Source of the DNA: Paraburkholderia solisilvae
GTDB taxonomy: Bacteria; Pseudomonadota; Gammaproteobacteria; Burkholderiales; Burkholderiaceae
Direction: 5' to 3'
Assembly (NCBI RefSeq): GCF_902859875.1
Contig: NZ_CADIKF010000061.1
Span: forward strand, 1 to 42,341
DNA length: 42,341 nucleotides
Positions 25,660 to 34,111 of the stretch are shown here, piece after piece. The stretch's first letter is position 1. Each line of letters starts with the position of its first letter. The notes beneath the pieces were generated by a model. It was not told the origin of the DNA and did not search any database. It saw nothing but the letters and a program-made list of their open reading frames with translations. The position numbers were made by a program, and so were the translations under genes.

Positions 25660-26415
25660 TCAAAGCACGCCGGCGAGATGAAAACGCGACGCCGGATGCC
25701 ACAGCTGCACGGACGTCGCGATCGCGCTGCCGACCCACGTGCGGCGCCATAGCATCAGACACGGTTCGCCCATTTCCATGCGCAGATGACGGCGCACGTA
25801 CGCATCGGGCTTTTGCGCGTGAATCTGGAACTCGGCGCGCTGGATCGGCGCGACGCGCACCATATAGCGGTTCGGCGTCTCGACGGTGAAGTCCTGTTCC
25901 AGATACTCGGGAAACACGCAGGGATTCACGAAGCGGTCTTCATACTGGATAGGCTCGCCCTCTTCGCAATGCACGACCCGCGAATGGAACACGGGACCGG
26001 CGGACAATCCCAGCGCGTCCAGCGCACCCGGTGCGTGGCTCTCCTCCAGCGTGAGCACTTGAGCCGAATGCCGATGGCCGCGCGCCGCAATCTCATCCGC
26101 GATATTGCGAACCTCCAGCACCGTCGATTCGTAACGCTGCGGCGCCACATACGTGCCCGCGCCTTGCACGCGGGTCAGCACGCCCTCGTTGGTCAGCTCG
26201 CGCAGCGCACGCGACACCGTCATGCGCGCGACACCGAATTCCTTCGCCAACCCGGTTTCCGAAGGAATCATCGCGCCGTGTTTCCAGACGCCTTCGGTAA
26301 TCTGCGCGACCACGTAGCGCTTGATCTGCTCGTATGCGGGATGCGTCTTCGCCAGCAGCGGGTTGGCGTGCGCGGTGTGCGCGCCGATCGCTTCGGCCTG
26401 ACTGTTCATGTTCAT
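25660..26415 (-). CDS. GntR-family regulator of the HutC type (UTRA domain)
   Basis: A 251-residue transcription factor. The N-terminal winged helix (about 25-95) has YEQIKRYVVAQITEGVWKHG, the recognition region GLAKEFGVARMTVSRALREL, and the wing LTRVQGAGTYVA. The C-terminal UTRA ligand domain has GEPIQYEDRFVNP and ends in RRTWVGSAIATSVQLWHPAS. This ending closely resembles the histidine-utilisation repressor HutC, where the ligand is urocanate. No hut catabolic genes are in the window, so it may be an orphan or a paralogue with another ligand. Possible targets are the convergent GMC-hydrolase gene or genes elsewhere. The start is the first ATG of a MNMNS start; 26409 is an alternative. Confidence 0.88.
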   Translation of the reverse strand: MNMNSQAEAIGAHTAHANPLLAKTHPAYEQIKRYVVAQITEGVWKHGAMIPSETGLAKEFGVARMTVSRALRELTNEGVLTRVQGAGTYVAPQRYESTVLEVRNIADEIAARGHRHSAQVLTLEESHAPGALDALGLSAGPVFHSRVVHCEEGEPIQYEDRFVNPCVFPEYLEQDFTVETPNRYMVRVAPIQRAEFQIHAQKPDAYVRRHLRMEMGEPCLMLWRRTWVGSAIATSVQLWHPASRFHLAGVL

Positions 26416-26634
26416 TGTCTCGTCGACCTCGTGGGTGATATGCGCCTCTCTCGTCTATCCGGCGGGTAAACCGGATGGCCGACAGTGCGGCCGCGACGTT
26501 CGACCGGATACCGCAGCCGGTCGGCCGCGGCATCCTGATCGCGCATGTGCGGCAGCATTATCCACGATTTCAGCGGGTGTCAATTTTCATGACGTACGAT
26601 GCCGGCGGGTTCGCAATACGTGTACCGCCGCGGG

Positions 26635-27312
26635 CTACCAGACGTGCGGCACCAGCCGGTAGCGCACGCGTGCCGCATAGGCGGCATAGCCTTCGAGGCC
26701 CGCGTTCAGCGTGCGCTCCTCGAGCACCGCGCGGTAGCCGAGACCGGCGACCATCAACGGCACGCATACGAGTCCCCACCATGAGCCGAGCATGAGCGGC
26801 GTACCGACGAGGTACAGCATCGCGGCCGAATACATCGGATGACGCACGTACGCATAAGGCCCGCTATCGATGACCGTATGGCCGCGTTCAGCCTGGATCT
26901 TGACGACGGGCGCCGCATAGGAGTTCGCGCGGAAGACCGCACGTGTCGCGACGATGCTGATGAAAATGGCAAGCGCGCCGCAGACGTTCAGCCACCCGGG
27001 CATCGCGTGACTGTGCAGACGCCGTGCGTCGACGCCGATCAGCACAAACCAGCCGAGCCAGCTGATTGCGGCGCCCAGCATAAAGCGCTTGTCCCAACGG
27101 CTTTGCGCCGGCTGCACAAACATGCTCATGCGCTCGGCAAGCAAAGCCGGATCGTAGCGGGCGAGCCACAGGCCGACCCACAGTCCGAGCACGCCCACTT
27201 CGAGCAGATACAGCCAGACGGCCGGCCACGCAAGCGTGCCGGCCGCGCCGAACAGCACCGCGCCCATCGCGATGAGCCAGATGATGGTCTGGATGAATAG
27301 CCGCGCGATCAT
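26635..27312 (-). CDS. Isoprenylcysteine carboxyl methyltransferase-like membrane protein (ICMT/PEMT family)
   Basis: A 225-residue inner-membrane protein with about five hydrophobic helices. The C-terminal motif GPYAYVRHPMYSAAMLYLVG, followed by a helix and EERTLNAGLEGYAAYAARV, is the SAM- and lipid-binding signature of the ICMT/phospholipid-methyltransferase superfamily. In bacteria these proteins methylate lipids or small lipophilic acceptors; the acceptor here is unknown. The start at 27312 overlaps the stop of the remnant upstream frame in an ATGA arrangement, suggesting that the two were once translationally coupled. The adjacent upstream remnant is from an arylamine N-acetyltransferase gene. 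Confidence 0.82.
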   Translation of the reverse strand: MIARLFIQTIIWLIAMGAVLFGAAGTLAWPAVWLYLLEVGVLGLWVGLWLARYDPALLAERMSMFVQPAQSRWDKRFMLGAAISWLGWFVLIGVDARRLHSHAMPGWLNVCGALAIFISIVATRAVFRANSYAAPVVKIQAERGHTVIDSGPYAYVRHPMYSAAMLYLVGTPLMLGSWWGLVCVPLMVAGLGYRAVLEERTLNAGLEGYAAYAARVRYRLVPHVW

Positions 27313-27505
27313 GGTGTGAGGCCGCTCGACACGCGTCCTTTGATGCGCTCGAACACCGCCGCGATGTCGATCTCGCCTGCATCGATGCCGAATGCATAGG
27401 CGCCGCGATGACGCGCGACGGACGTGTCCGCGAGTGCCGGCATCGCAAGCGACACGGGGCGGCCGATGACTGGATTCAGGTTTTCGAACGGAATCTGCGT
27501 CGTAC
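27309..27505 (-). pseudogene. Remnant of an arylamine N-acetyltransferase (nat) gene
   Basis: Read on the minus strand just after the DUF2501 stop, the frame gives TTQIPFENLNPVIGRPVSLA, a strong match to the NAT N-terminal block (IPFENL-x-P-x-x-GRPVSLD). It continues with ALADTSVARHRGAYAFGIDA, resembling the block R-x-RGGYCFE that carries the catalytic Cys, but with Ala in the Cys position. It then ends at once with IDIAAVFERIKGRVSSGL, like a NAT C-terminus. About 65 codons remain of a protein normally near 280 residues, with no start codon or ribosome-binding site. The TGA overlaps the ATG of the methyltransferase gene. An internally deleted, dead gene is the simplest reading. Confidence 0.6.
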
Positions 27506-27506
27506 C

Positions 27507-28190
27507 TCAAAACCCCTTGAGTGCGGAAGTTGCAATCGACGGCACGCTGATCCCATGGCTCGACGCGAACTGTACGGCCTGCGTGAGCGTCGACACCAGC
27601 GACTGCAGTTGCCCCGGCGCGGACTGCGCGATATACGACGCGGCCTGCGCGTTCTGCGGATTGACACCGGACTGCAGCAGCGAAGCCGGATTCATCTGGC
27701 CGACGCTGCCGAGGCTCGATTGCAGGCTCGAATACTGGCTCACGCCTTTGCCGAGCGATTCGAGTCCGCTGGAGAACGCCGCTTTGTCGAGCGGCCCCGA
27801 CGATGCCGAGCCGCTGCGGCTCGCGAATGCCTGCGTCAGCGTCTGCGACAGCGACTGCTGCGTGCTGCCGACCTGGGTCAGCTGACTGACCGACGGCGTG
27901 CCGCCGCTCAGCAGGCCGGCGGCCTGCTGAGCCTGGCCGGCCGCGCCCGGGAGACCCATCGCCGATGCGAGGCCCGATTGGCCGGCCAGCACCTGCTGGT
28001 TCGCACCGACATAGTTCTGCAACAGTTGCGAAACGCCGCCCGCCGACGCCGCGCCGGTCGCCGCGTTACCGGACGAGTTATCCCCGCCGCCGAGACCGAG
28101 TTGCTTCAGGTTGAGCTGCGCGTACGATGCGTTGCTCGCAAGGACGGTTGCGCTTGCGAGCAGCGCAGCGGAAAGAATGCGTCGATTCAT
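27507..28190 (-). CDS. DUF2501 (YjjA-like) secreted protein
   Basis: A 227-residue exported protein with a signal peptide (MNRRILSAALLASATVLA, cleavage near NASYA). The mature part is rich in Gln, Ser, Gly and Ala, with helical stretches such as QAQQAAGLLSGG and STLTQAVQFASSHGISVPSI. The end and overall composition match the DUF2501 family, which includes E. coli YjjA; its function is not known. The start is well supported by a strong ribosome-binding site (aggaggt). It is probably periplasmic. It lies 94% in its own transcription unit, with a 350-base upstream gap on the minus strand. Confidence 0.8.
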   Translation of the reverse strand: MNRRILSAALLASATVLASNASYAQLNLKQLGLGGGDNSSGNAATGAASAGGVSQLLQNYVGANQQVLAGQSGLASAMGLPGAAGQAQQAAGLLSGGTPSVSQLTQVGSTQQSLSQTLTQAFASRSGSASSGPLDKAAFSSGLESLGKGVSQYSSLQSSLGSVGQMNPASLLQSGVNPQNAQAASYIAQSAPGQLQSLVSTLTQAVQFASSHGISVPSIATSALKGF

Positions 28191-28540
28191 GCTGCACCTC
28201 CTGATCGGGTTGCTGCGCACTGGGACGTTATCGTGCGCTTCGACAGCGAGCCGGCATGCCCGTTCGGCCAGCGGCCGCTCGCGATCGCGACAGGCGGACG
28301 ATCGGACGATCACCGGTCCGATGATCGATTGGATCGATCGGCGTCGCCTATCCGGATCGCATCGCATGGCATCACTCGTTGTGAACGGTTCATTCTGCGC
28401 GTAGAAACGGCGCTCAGGAAATCTTATTGGCCGTGCGCTTGCTGGCCGCGCTCATAGGCGGCGCGCTGAGCTCTCGATATGCGACGGACAGACGCGCCGA
28501 ACGGCGCTTGGCCCCAGGGAAAGCAGATTCAAAACGCACA
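28191..28540. promoter_or_regulatory. Upstream region of the DUF2501 gene
   Basis: About 350 bases without a gene. It holds several overlapping gatcg-type inverted repeats (for example atcggac with gtccgat around 28298-28324). A promoter on the minus strand is expected but could not be assigned. Confidence 0.35.
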
Positions 28541-28573
28541 CGAGGGCGGATGGTTCGTCACCATCCGCCCTCG
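28541..28573 (-). terminator. Strong hairpin after the MFS transporter gene
   Basis: A perfect 13-bp stem (cgagggcggatgg, ccatccgccctcg) with a 7-base loop, 94 bases past the MFS stop on the minus strand and followed there by tgtgcgtttt. It is a good terminator candidate. Confidence 0.7.
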
Positions 28574-28666
28574 CAGCAAGATATCGGCCTGCACAGTGCA
28601 TCGCGCGCTCGCATCGAATCGCAACGCAGCGCGCCGCTTGAAGCAGCGCGAACCTCGACGCGAGTG

Positions 28667-29974
28667 TTACTGCGGCAGTGTTTTCCCTTTTGTCTCCGGC
28701 GCGAACGGAATGATGAACAGACCGAGCACGAACACCACGGCCGTCAACGCGACTGGAATGCCGAGCGTATGCATGTTGAGCACCGCCGCGCCGAGCAGAA
28801 AGTTCACGCCGGCGCCGACGAAGCGCCCAAACGACGTGCAGAACGCGAACGCCGTGGCCCGCACGCGCGTTTCAAACTGCTCGGGCAGCCACAAGCTGAA
28901 GAGCGCGAAGTTGCCGCCGAAAAAGCCGAGCACAAACAGAATCGCGATAAACGGCACAAGCCCGTTCGGCAGATAGAACGCCCAGCCGAAACTCAGCGCG
29001 ATCGTCACCGCCATGCCTGCGAAGTACACCGCGAGCGTCATCTTGCGGCCGATGCGTTCAGCCATCGGCGGCAGCGCGAGGCAGCCGAGAATCGTGCCGA
29101 TCGACAACAGACCGGTCGCCAGCGACGCGATCTTCGTCGCGTCCGCCTTGCCGAAGCCGGCGCGCGTCGCCAGCTGGATCACCGCCGACGGTTCATACAC
29201 CGCGCCGGCCCACAAGCCGATGATCGCAATCGTCAGCAGCGCGCAAGCCACCCACGTGCGGCGCTGATACTTCGCCCCGAAAATCTCGCGCATCGGCCTC
29301 GCGCGCACCGCGTTCGTCTCGGCCTTTTGCCACTTCTCCGACTCCTTCACGCGCGTGAGGATCAGGATCGCGATCACGACCGGCACCGCACCCGTCAGGA
29401 ACATCGCGCGCCAGCCGAAGTGCACGCCAATCGTGAAATTGAGTGCGGCCGCGAGGAAGAAGCCCGCGTAGTAGCCGGTCTGCAGATAGCCGGCGCCCAT
29501 CTTGCGGCGGTCCTCCGGCCAGGCTTCGGCCACGTACGTGCCCGCCAGCGCCCATTCGCCGCCGATGCCGACGCCCGCGATAAACCGGTAGATCGCGAGC
29601 TCCCACACGTTGTGCGCGGTCGCCGACAGTCCGGTGAAAATCGCGAACGTGAAGATCGTGCAGGCCAGCACCTTGGTTCGGCCGAAGCGGTCCGCGAGCG
29701 GTCCCCAGATAAACGACAGCCCCCAACCGACCAGGAACAGCGCGAACAGGATCGAGCCGGCAAGGCCGACATTCGCGGGTGTCGCTTCGTAGCCCGAACG
29801 CGGCAGCAGCTCGGTCAGCGCCGGCGTCAGCACCAGCGCGTAAATGAACGAGTCCATGCCGTCGAGCGTCCAGCCGGCCCACGCGCCCCAGAAGCCCGCG
29901 ATCTGCGAGCGATTGAGCGGCGTCTTCGCGGGACGCGCAGCGCGTGCCCGGCCGGTGTCGGTAACTGAATCCAT
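28667..29974 (-). CDS. MFS transporter (metabolite:H+ symporter type), possible malonate importer
   Basis: A 435-residue inner-membrane transporter of the major facilitator superfamily with twelve predicted helices. TM1 begins GAWAGWTLDGMDSFIYALVL, and the loop 2-3 signature GPLADRFGRTKVL and TM5-region GVGIGGEWALAGTYVAE are those of the sialate/lactate/aromatic-acid symporter group. The start has an aggaggag ribosome-binding site. It is divergent from the GntR-mdc operon across a 191-base shared regulatory region. That operon lacks the usual mdcF or mdcLM transporter, so this protein may import malonate; that is inference from position. Confidence 0.85.
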   Translation of the reverse strand: MDSVTDTGRARAARPAKTPLNRSQIAGFWGAWAGWTLDGMDSFIYALVLTPALTELLPRSGYEATPANVGLAGSILFALFLVGWGLSFIWGPLADRFGRTKVLACTIFTFAIFTGLSATAHNVWELAIYRFIAGVGIGGEWALAGTYVAEAWPEDRRKMGAGYLQTGYYAGFFLAAALNFTIGVHFGWRAMFLTGAVPVVIAILILTRVKESEKWQKAETNAVRARPMREIFGAKYQRRTWVACALLTIAIIGLWAGAVYEPSAVIQLATRAGFGKADATKIASLATGLLSIGTILGCLALPPMAERIGRKMTLAVYFAGMAVTIALSFGWAFYLPNGLVPFIAILFVLGFFGGNFALFSLWLPEQFETRVRATAFAFCTSFGRFVGAGVNFLLGAAVLNMHTLGIPVALTAVVFVLGLFIIPFAPETKGKTLPQ

Positions 29975-30140
29975 CTTTGCTGCTCCTCCTGTACTACGGT
30001 TGTCATGCGCAAGCTGAAATTTCAATACAGCACGCGCGCCAGGCTCCCCGAGGTTTTCTCCGCCGGCCATTTTTTTCAAAATGCACGCCCGCCCTTTTGT
30101 CGGCGGGTGTTTGCGGGTTTTTCCGGCTGGAAAACTCGAC

Positions 30141-30160
30141 ATTTTTATATATAATATATT
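30141..30160. promoter_or_regulatory. 20-bp all-A/T tract with overlapping palindromes upstream of the mdc operon
   Basis: Twenty consecutive A/T bases in GC-rich DNA, immediately before the GntR start. TTATATATAA (30145-30154) and AATATATT (30153-30160) are overlapping palindromes. GntR repressors bind AT-rich palindromes, and MdcY of Acinetobacter regulates its own mdc operon. This is therefore a candidate autoregulatory operator and/or -10 region. Confidence 0.5.
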
Positions 30161-30165
30161 CCATC

Positions 30166-31002
30166 ATGAATAGCGCAACAGATGGTTTTCCCCTGGAAGG
30201 CGCGCCCCGCGTGCCGTTCCTGCCCACCGCCGGCGCGCCTCGCTCGAGCGCATCGCGGATGATCGCGGACGCGCTGCGCAGCGCGATCGTCGATGGCACG
30301 CTCGCGCCCGGCGCCCCGCTGCGGCAGGACGCGATCGCGCGTCATTTTTCGGTGAGCGCGATCCCGGTGCGCGAGGCGCTGCGACAGCTCGAAAGCGAGG
30401 GCTGGGCGAAGGTCGAGGTGCACAAGGGGGCGACGGTCGCACCGCTGTCGGCTGACGAAGCGCGTGAAATATATGAAATCCGTTCGGCGCTCGAAAGCCT
30501 CGCGCTCGGCCTTGCCATTCCGAAGCACAGCGCGGCATCGCTGCGCGAAGTGACGAAGCTCTGCAAAGCCGCGGAACGCGAACCGGACCCGTCGCTCTAT
30601 GTCGCGCGCAACGAGGCGTTTCATACGAGTCTGTACGCGCCTGCCGGACGGCCGCAGTTGTGCGAGATGATCACGAACCTGCATCGTCGCGGCGAACGCT
30701 ACCTGCGGCTCAAGTTTGGCTTTCCCGAATACAAGGGCGAATCGGATCACGAACACGTGGCATTGCTCGACGCGGTGCGGCGTCGCGACATCGCCGCTGC
30801 ACAAGCGCTTGTCGCGGCTCATCTGATAGGAACCGGGGAATTGATTTATCGTTTTCTGACTGAACGCGCGACAACCGAGGCCGAATCGGCGTCGGCGCGC
30901 AAGCCGCGCGCGAAACGCGGGCGCCTTTCAACCCGTATCCCCGGGAGTACCCCTGCTGATGAACCCGCGACTCGAACCCAACCGTCCGACATCGACGGCT
31001 AG
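30166..31002 (+). CDS. GntR-family (FCD) regulator of malonate decarboxylase genes, MdcY-like
   Basis: A 278-residue regulator with an N-terminal winged helix (about 25-95: RMIADALRSAIVDGTLAPGA, ARHFSVSAIPVREALRQLES) and an all-helical FCD ligand domain (YEIRSALESLALGLA, then NEAFHTSLYAPAGRP and DHEHVALLDAVRRRD, which contribute the metal/ligand His and Asp residues). The position directly before mdcA suggests the malonate-responsive repressor role known for MdcY in Acinetobacter. The start is the ATG at 30166 next to an AT-only tract; the frame is open further upstream but without a family match. Its 3' end overlaps mdcA by 44 bases, an unusually long overlap. Confidence 0.87.
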   Translation: MNSATDGFPLEGAPRVPFLPTAGAPRSSASRMIADALRSAIVDGTLAPGAPLRQDAIARHFSVSAIPVREALRQLESEGWAKVEVHKGATVAPLSADEAREIYEIRSALESLALGLAIPKHSAASLREVTKLCKAAEREPDPSLYVARNEAFHTSLYAPAGRPQLCEMITNLHRRGERYLRLKFGFPEYKGESDHEHVALLDAVRRRDIAAAQALVAAHLIGTGELIYRFLTERATTEAESASARKPRAKRGRLSTRIPGSTPADEPATRTQPSDIDG

Positions 31003-32650
31003 CGTGAACGCCGCTGCCCCGCGCTCGTGGACCACGCGGCGCGACGAAAAAGCGCGTCGGCTTGCGCAGATCGCGCCATGGTTCAAGGACGGTGTGCTGC
31101 CCGCGGCGCGCATCGTCGATGCGTTGCAGACGCTGATCCGTCCGGGCGATCGCGTCGCGCTGGAAGGCGACAACCAGAAGCAGGCCGACTTCCTGTCGCG
31201 CTCGCTCGCGCAGGTCGATCCGGCCGAAGTGCACGACGTGCACCTGCTGATCTCCAGCATCAGCCGCCCCGAGCATCTGACGCTCTTCGAAAAGGGCATC
31301 GCGCACAGGGTCGATTTCGCGTTTGCCGGTCCGCAAAGCTTGCGCGTCGCGCAGTTGCTCGAAGACGGGCAACTCGAAATCGGCTCGATCCACACGTATG
31401 TCGAACTGTATGCGCGGATGTTCGTCGATCTGACGCCGCAGGTTGCGCTGCTGTGCGCCGAAAAGGCGGATCGGCACGGCAATCTGTACACCGGTCCGAA
31501 CACCGAGGACACACCGACCATCGCGGAAGCGGCCGCCTTCCGGCACGGCATTGTGATCGTGCAGGTCAACGAGATCGTCGATACGCTGCCGCGCGTCGAT
31601 ATTCCCGCGTCGTGGGTCGACGTGGTCGTCGAAGCGGACCGGCCGTTCGCGGTCGAACCGCTCTTTACGCGCGACCCGCGCCATATCGGCGATCTGCAAG
31701 TGCTCACCGCGATGATGGTGATTCGCGGCATCTACGAAGCGTACGGCGTGACGTCGCTGAACCATGGGATCGGCTTCGATACCGCCGCGATCGAACTGCT
31801 GCTGCCGACTTACGGCGAATCGCTCGGCCTGCGCGGCAAGATCTGCCGCAACTGGACGCTCAACCCGCACCCGACGCTGATTCCGGCCATCGAGTCGGGC
31901 TGGGTCGACAGCGTGCACTGCTTCGGCAGCGAAGTCGGCATGGAAGCGTATATCGAAGCGCGGCCCGATGTGTTTTTCCTCGGCAGCGATGGCACGCTGC
32001 GCTCGAACCGTGTGTTGTGCCAGCTGGCGGGTCAGTATGGCGTCGATCTGTTTATCGGCTCGACGCTGCAGATCGACGCGGATGCGAATTCGTCGACAGT
32101 CACGCGTGGGCGGCTCGCCGGCTTTGGCGGCGCACCGAACATGGGACACGATCCGCGCGGCCGGCGTCATGCGAGCGAAGCCTGGCTGAAGCTGCTCAAG
32201 GGCGACGGGCCGGTCGCGCGCGGCCAGAAGCTCGTCGTGCAGATGGCTGAGACGTACAAGAAAGGCGGCGAGCCGACCTTCGTCGACGAACTCGACGCGG
32301 TCGCAGTCGGCCAGAAAAGCGGCATGCCGATCGCGCCGGTGATGATCTACGGCGACGACGTGAGCCACGTGGTCACCGAAGAAGGCATCGCGTATCTGCA
32401 CAAGGCCGAAGGCGTCGACGAACGGCGCGCGGCGCTCGCCGCGGTCGCCGGCGTCACGCCGATCGGCTTGCGCGCGAAGCCCGAGAAAACCGCGGAGTTG
32501 CGGCGGCGCGGGATCGTCTCCTATCCGGAGGATCTCGGCATCCGGCGCGGCGATGCGAAGCGCTCGCTGCTCGCCGCGCGCAGCATCGACGATCTGGTGA
32601 CGTGGTCCGGCGGGCTGTATGCGCCGCCGGCTCGCTTCAGAAGCTGGTGA
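30959..32650 (+). CDS. mdcA: Malonate decarboxylase alpha subunit (ACP transferase)
   Basis: Acetyl-S-ACP:malonate ACP transferase, the first step of the biotin-independent malonate decarboxylase cycle: malonate displaces acetate on the acyl-carrier subunit. The 563-residue length is usual for MdcA. Characteristic blocks are LEGDNQKQADFLSRSLAQVD near the start, AYGVTSLNHGIGFDTAAIEL, and SEVGMEAYIEARPDVFFLG with DLFIGSTLQIDADANSSTV and LAGFGGAPNMGHDPRG in the second half. The ATG at 30959 is inside the end of the GntR gene, so translation may be coupled. The gene opens a compact operon running to mdcH. Confidence 0.95.
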   Translation: MNPRLEPNRPTSTASVNAAAPRSWTTRRDEKARRLAQIAPWFKDGVLPAARIVDALQTLIRPGDRVALEGDNQKQADFLSRSLAQVDPAEVHDVHLLISSISRPEHLTLFEKGIAHRVDFAFAGPQSLRVAQLLEDGQLEIGSIHTYVELYARMFVDLTPQVALLCAEKADRHGNLYTGPNTEDTPTIAEAAAFRHGIVIVQVNEIVDTLPRVDIPASWVDVVVEADRPFAVEPLFTRDPRHIGDLQVLTAMMVIRGIYEAYGVTSLNHGIGFDTAAIELLLPTYGESLGLRGKICRNWTLNPHPTLIPAIESGWVDSVHCFGSEVGMEAYIEARPDVFFLGSDGTLRSNRVLCQLAGQYGVDLFIGSTLQIDADANSSTVTRGRLAGFGGAPNMGHDPRGRRHASEAWLKLLKGDGPVARGQKLVVQMAETYKKGGEPTFVDELDAVAVGQKSGMPIAPVMIYGDDVSHVVTEEGIAYLHKAEGVDERRAALAAVAGVTPIGLRAKPEKTAELRRRGIVSYPEDLGIRRGDAKRSLLAARSIDDLVTWSGGLYAPPARFRSW

Positions 32651-32654
32651 TGTG

Positions 32655-33788
32655 ATGGCGGCGGCAGTGGCTTCCGGTCGGAGTGCGACACGCGGCGAAG
32701 CGGCGGTTGATGACGCTGCGGTGGAATGTGTCGGTGATGCGCGAGTGATGGCGGGCTGTGGGCGGTCTGCGACGAGGGTGGTGGGGTCTGCTGTGCTTGC
32801 TGTGCCTGCATCTGCAATGGCGGCTGAGGTTACGGCGACCGTCGTTCGGCGAGGTGCTGGCGTCGTCGGCGCAGCCGGCACGCGCTGCGTGGAACACGCG
32901 GCGCGGCATGCGCTGTCCGATGCGCAACTCGCGCGGCTCGCCGTCGAATCGCTAATCGAAGAAGCGGAGTTGACGCCGAAGCCCGCGCTCGTCGATGGGC
33001 GCGGCAGCGGCGCACACCGCGATCTCGATCTGCCGACCATGAGACGCTCCGCCCGCGCGCTGGAATCGACATTCGAAGCGCTCGCGCGCGCCTCGCGGCA
33101 GCGCACGCCATCGGCGACATTACGCTCGGAACTCGCGCTGATCGGTCGCGCCGGCGAGCAGGCGATGATGCGTGCAACCGACGGTAGCAACGCGCATCGC
33201 GGCGCGATCTGGATCACGGGATTGCTGGTTGCCGGAGCCGCGATGAACGGCGTCGCGCGACGTGGTGCCGGTCATCAGGCATTCGCCGACGCCGCCCTCG
33301 CCTGTTCGCTCGGCGCGCAAATCGCCTGCTTTCCCGATCGCTTCGCCCCGCCCGCGGACAGCAATGGCGAACGCGTGCGCCAGCGCTATCAGGTCGGCGG
33401 CGCACGGCGCGAAGCGCAGGACGGCTTTCCACATGCGCTCAACGTCGGCTTGCCGGCCCTCGCGCAGGCCCGCGAGCGCGGTATCGGCGAAAGTGCCGCG
33501 CGCGTCGACGCGCTGCTCGCGATCATGGCGTCGCTCGACGATACCTGTCTGTTGCACCGCGCAGGCCTTGCCGGCCTTCATGCGGGCCAGCAAGGCGCGT
33601 GTCGCGTGCTCGCGGCCGGCGGCAGTTCGACCGCCGCGGGCCGCGCGGCATTTGCCGCACTCGATCGCGCGCTCGTCGCGCTCAACGCTTCTCCGGGTGG
33701 CGCGGCCGATCTGCTCGCCGCGACACTCTTCCTCGACAAACTGTCACGTCACGACTTCACCGGGAGTACAGCCTCATGGAACATCTGA
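32655..33788 (+). CDS. mdcB: Triphosphoribosyl-dephospho-CoA synthase
   Basis: Makes the prosthetic-group precursor 2'-(5''-triphosphoribosyl)-3'-dephospho-CoA from ATP and dephospho-CoA. The conserved core begins at about residue 93 (LARLAVESLIEEAELTPKPA, then LVDGRGSGAHRDLDLPTMRRSA), with GAIWITGLLVAGAA and NVGLPALAQAR later. The ATG at 32655 follows the mdcA stop by 4 bases, but the first 90 residues it adds are Ala/Val/Ser-rich and have no family counterpart. An internal ATG at 32817 would give a length closer to the usual 280-300 residues, though it lacks a clear ribosome-binding site. The stop overlaps mdcC by 13 bases. Confidence 0.9.
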   Translation: MAAAVASGRSATRGEAAVDDAAVECVGDARVMAGCGRSATRVVGSAVLAVPASAMAAEVTATVVRRGAGVVGAAGTRCVEHAARHALSDAQLARLAVESLIEEAELTPKPALVDGRGSGAHRDLDLPTMRRSARALESTFEALARASRQRTPSATLRSELALIGRAGEQAMMRATDGSNAHRGAIWITGLLVAGAAMNGVARRGAGHQAFADAALACSLGAQIACFPDRFAPPADSNGERVRQRYQVGGARREAQDGFPHALNVGLPALAQARERGIGESAARVDALLAIMASLDDTCLLHRAGLAGLHAGQQGACRVLAAGGSSTAAGRAAFAALDRALVALNASPGGAADLLAATLFLDKLSRHDFTGSTASWNI

Positions 33789-34111
33789 CGTTCGAGTATC
33801 CGGCGCAACGCGCCGTCACGGCGCGCACGCATGTCGGCGTGGTCGGCTCCGGCGACCTCGAGGTGCTGCTGTCGCCCGCCGCCTCGATGACGGCGACCGT
33901 CGACGTGCGCACCAGCGTCGACGGCTACGGCCATATCTGGAAAAGCGTGCTCGACCGCTTCTTCCAGCGCTATAACGGCGCGGCGCGTATCGAGATCAAC
34001 GATTTCGGCGCGACGCCGGGCGTGGTCGCGCTACGGCTCGCGGAAGCTGTCGAAGCGATCGATCCGCCCGATGACCGCGGTGCATCCGGCGCGCCGGGAG
34101 GAACAGCATGA
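33776..34111 (+). CDS. mdcC: Malonate decarboxylase acyl carrier subunit (delta)
   Basis: Acyl carrier protein of malonate decarboxylase, which carries malonyl and acetyl groups on a phosphoribosyl-dephospho-CoA arm. The 111-residue sequence has VGVVGSGDLEVLLSP, where Ser25 (second residue of GSGD) is the attachment position known in Klebsiella MdcC. KSVLDRFFQRYNGAARIEINDFGATPGVVALRL forms the conserved second half. The start at 33776 lies inside the end of mdcB, and the stop overlaps the mdcD start (ATGA). Confidence 0.95.
   Translation: MEHLTFEYPAQRAVTARTHVGVVGSGDLEVLLSPAASMTATVDVRTSVDGYGHIWKSVLDRFFQRYNGAARIEINDFGATPGVVALRLAEAVEAIDPPDDRGASGAPGGTA

Noticed and set aside
28427..29968. A 513-codon plus-strand frame over the MFS gene
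   Set aside because: Arg/Glu/His-rich antisense shadow of a clear twelve-helix transporter.
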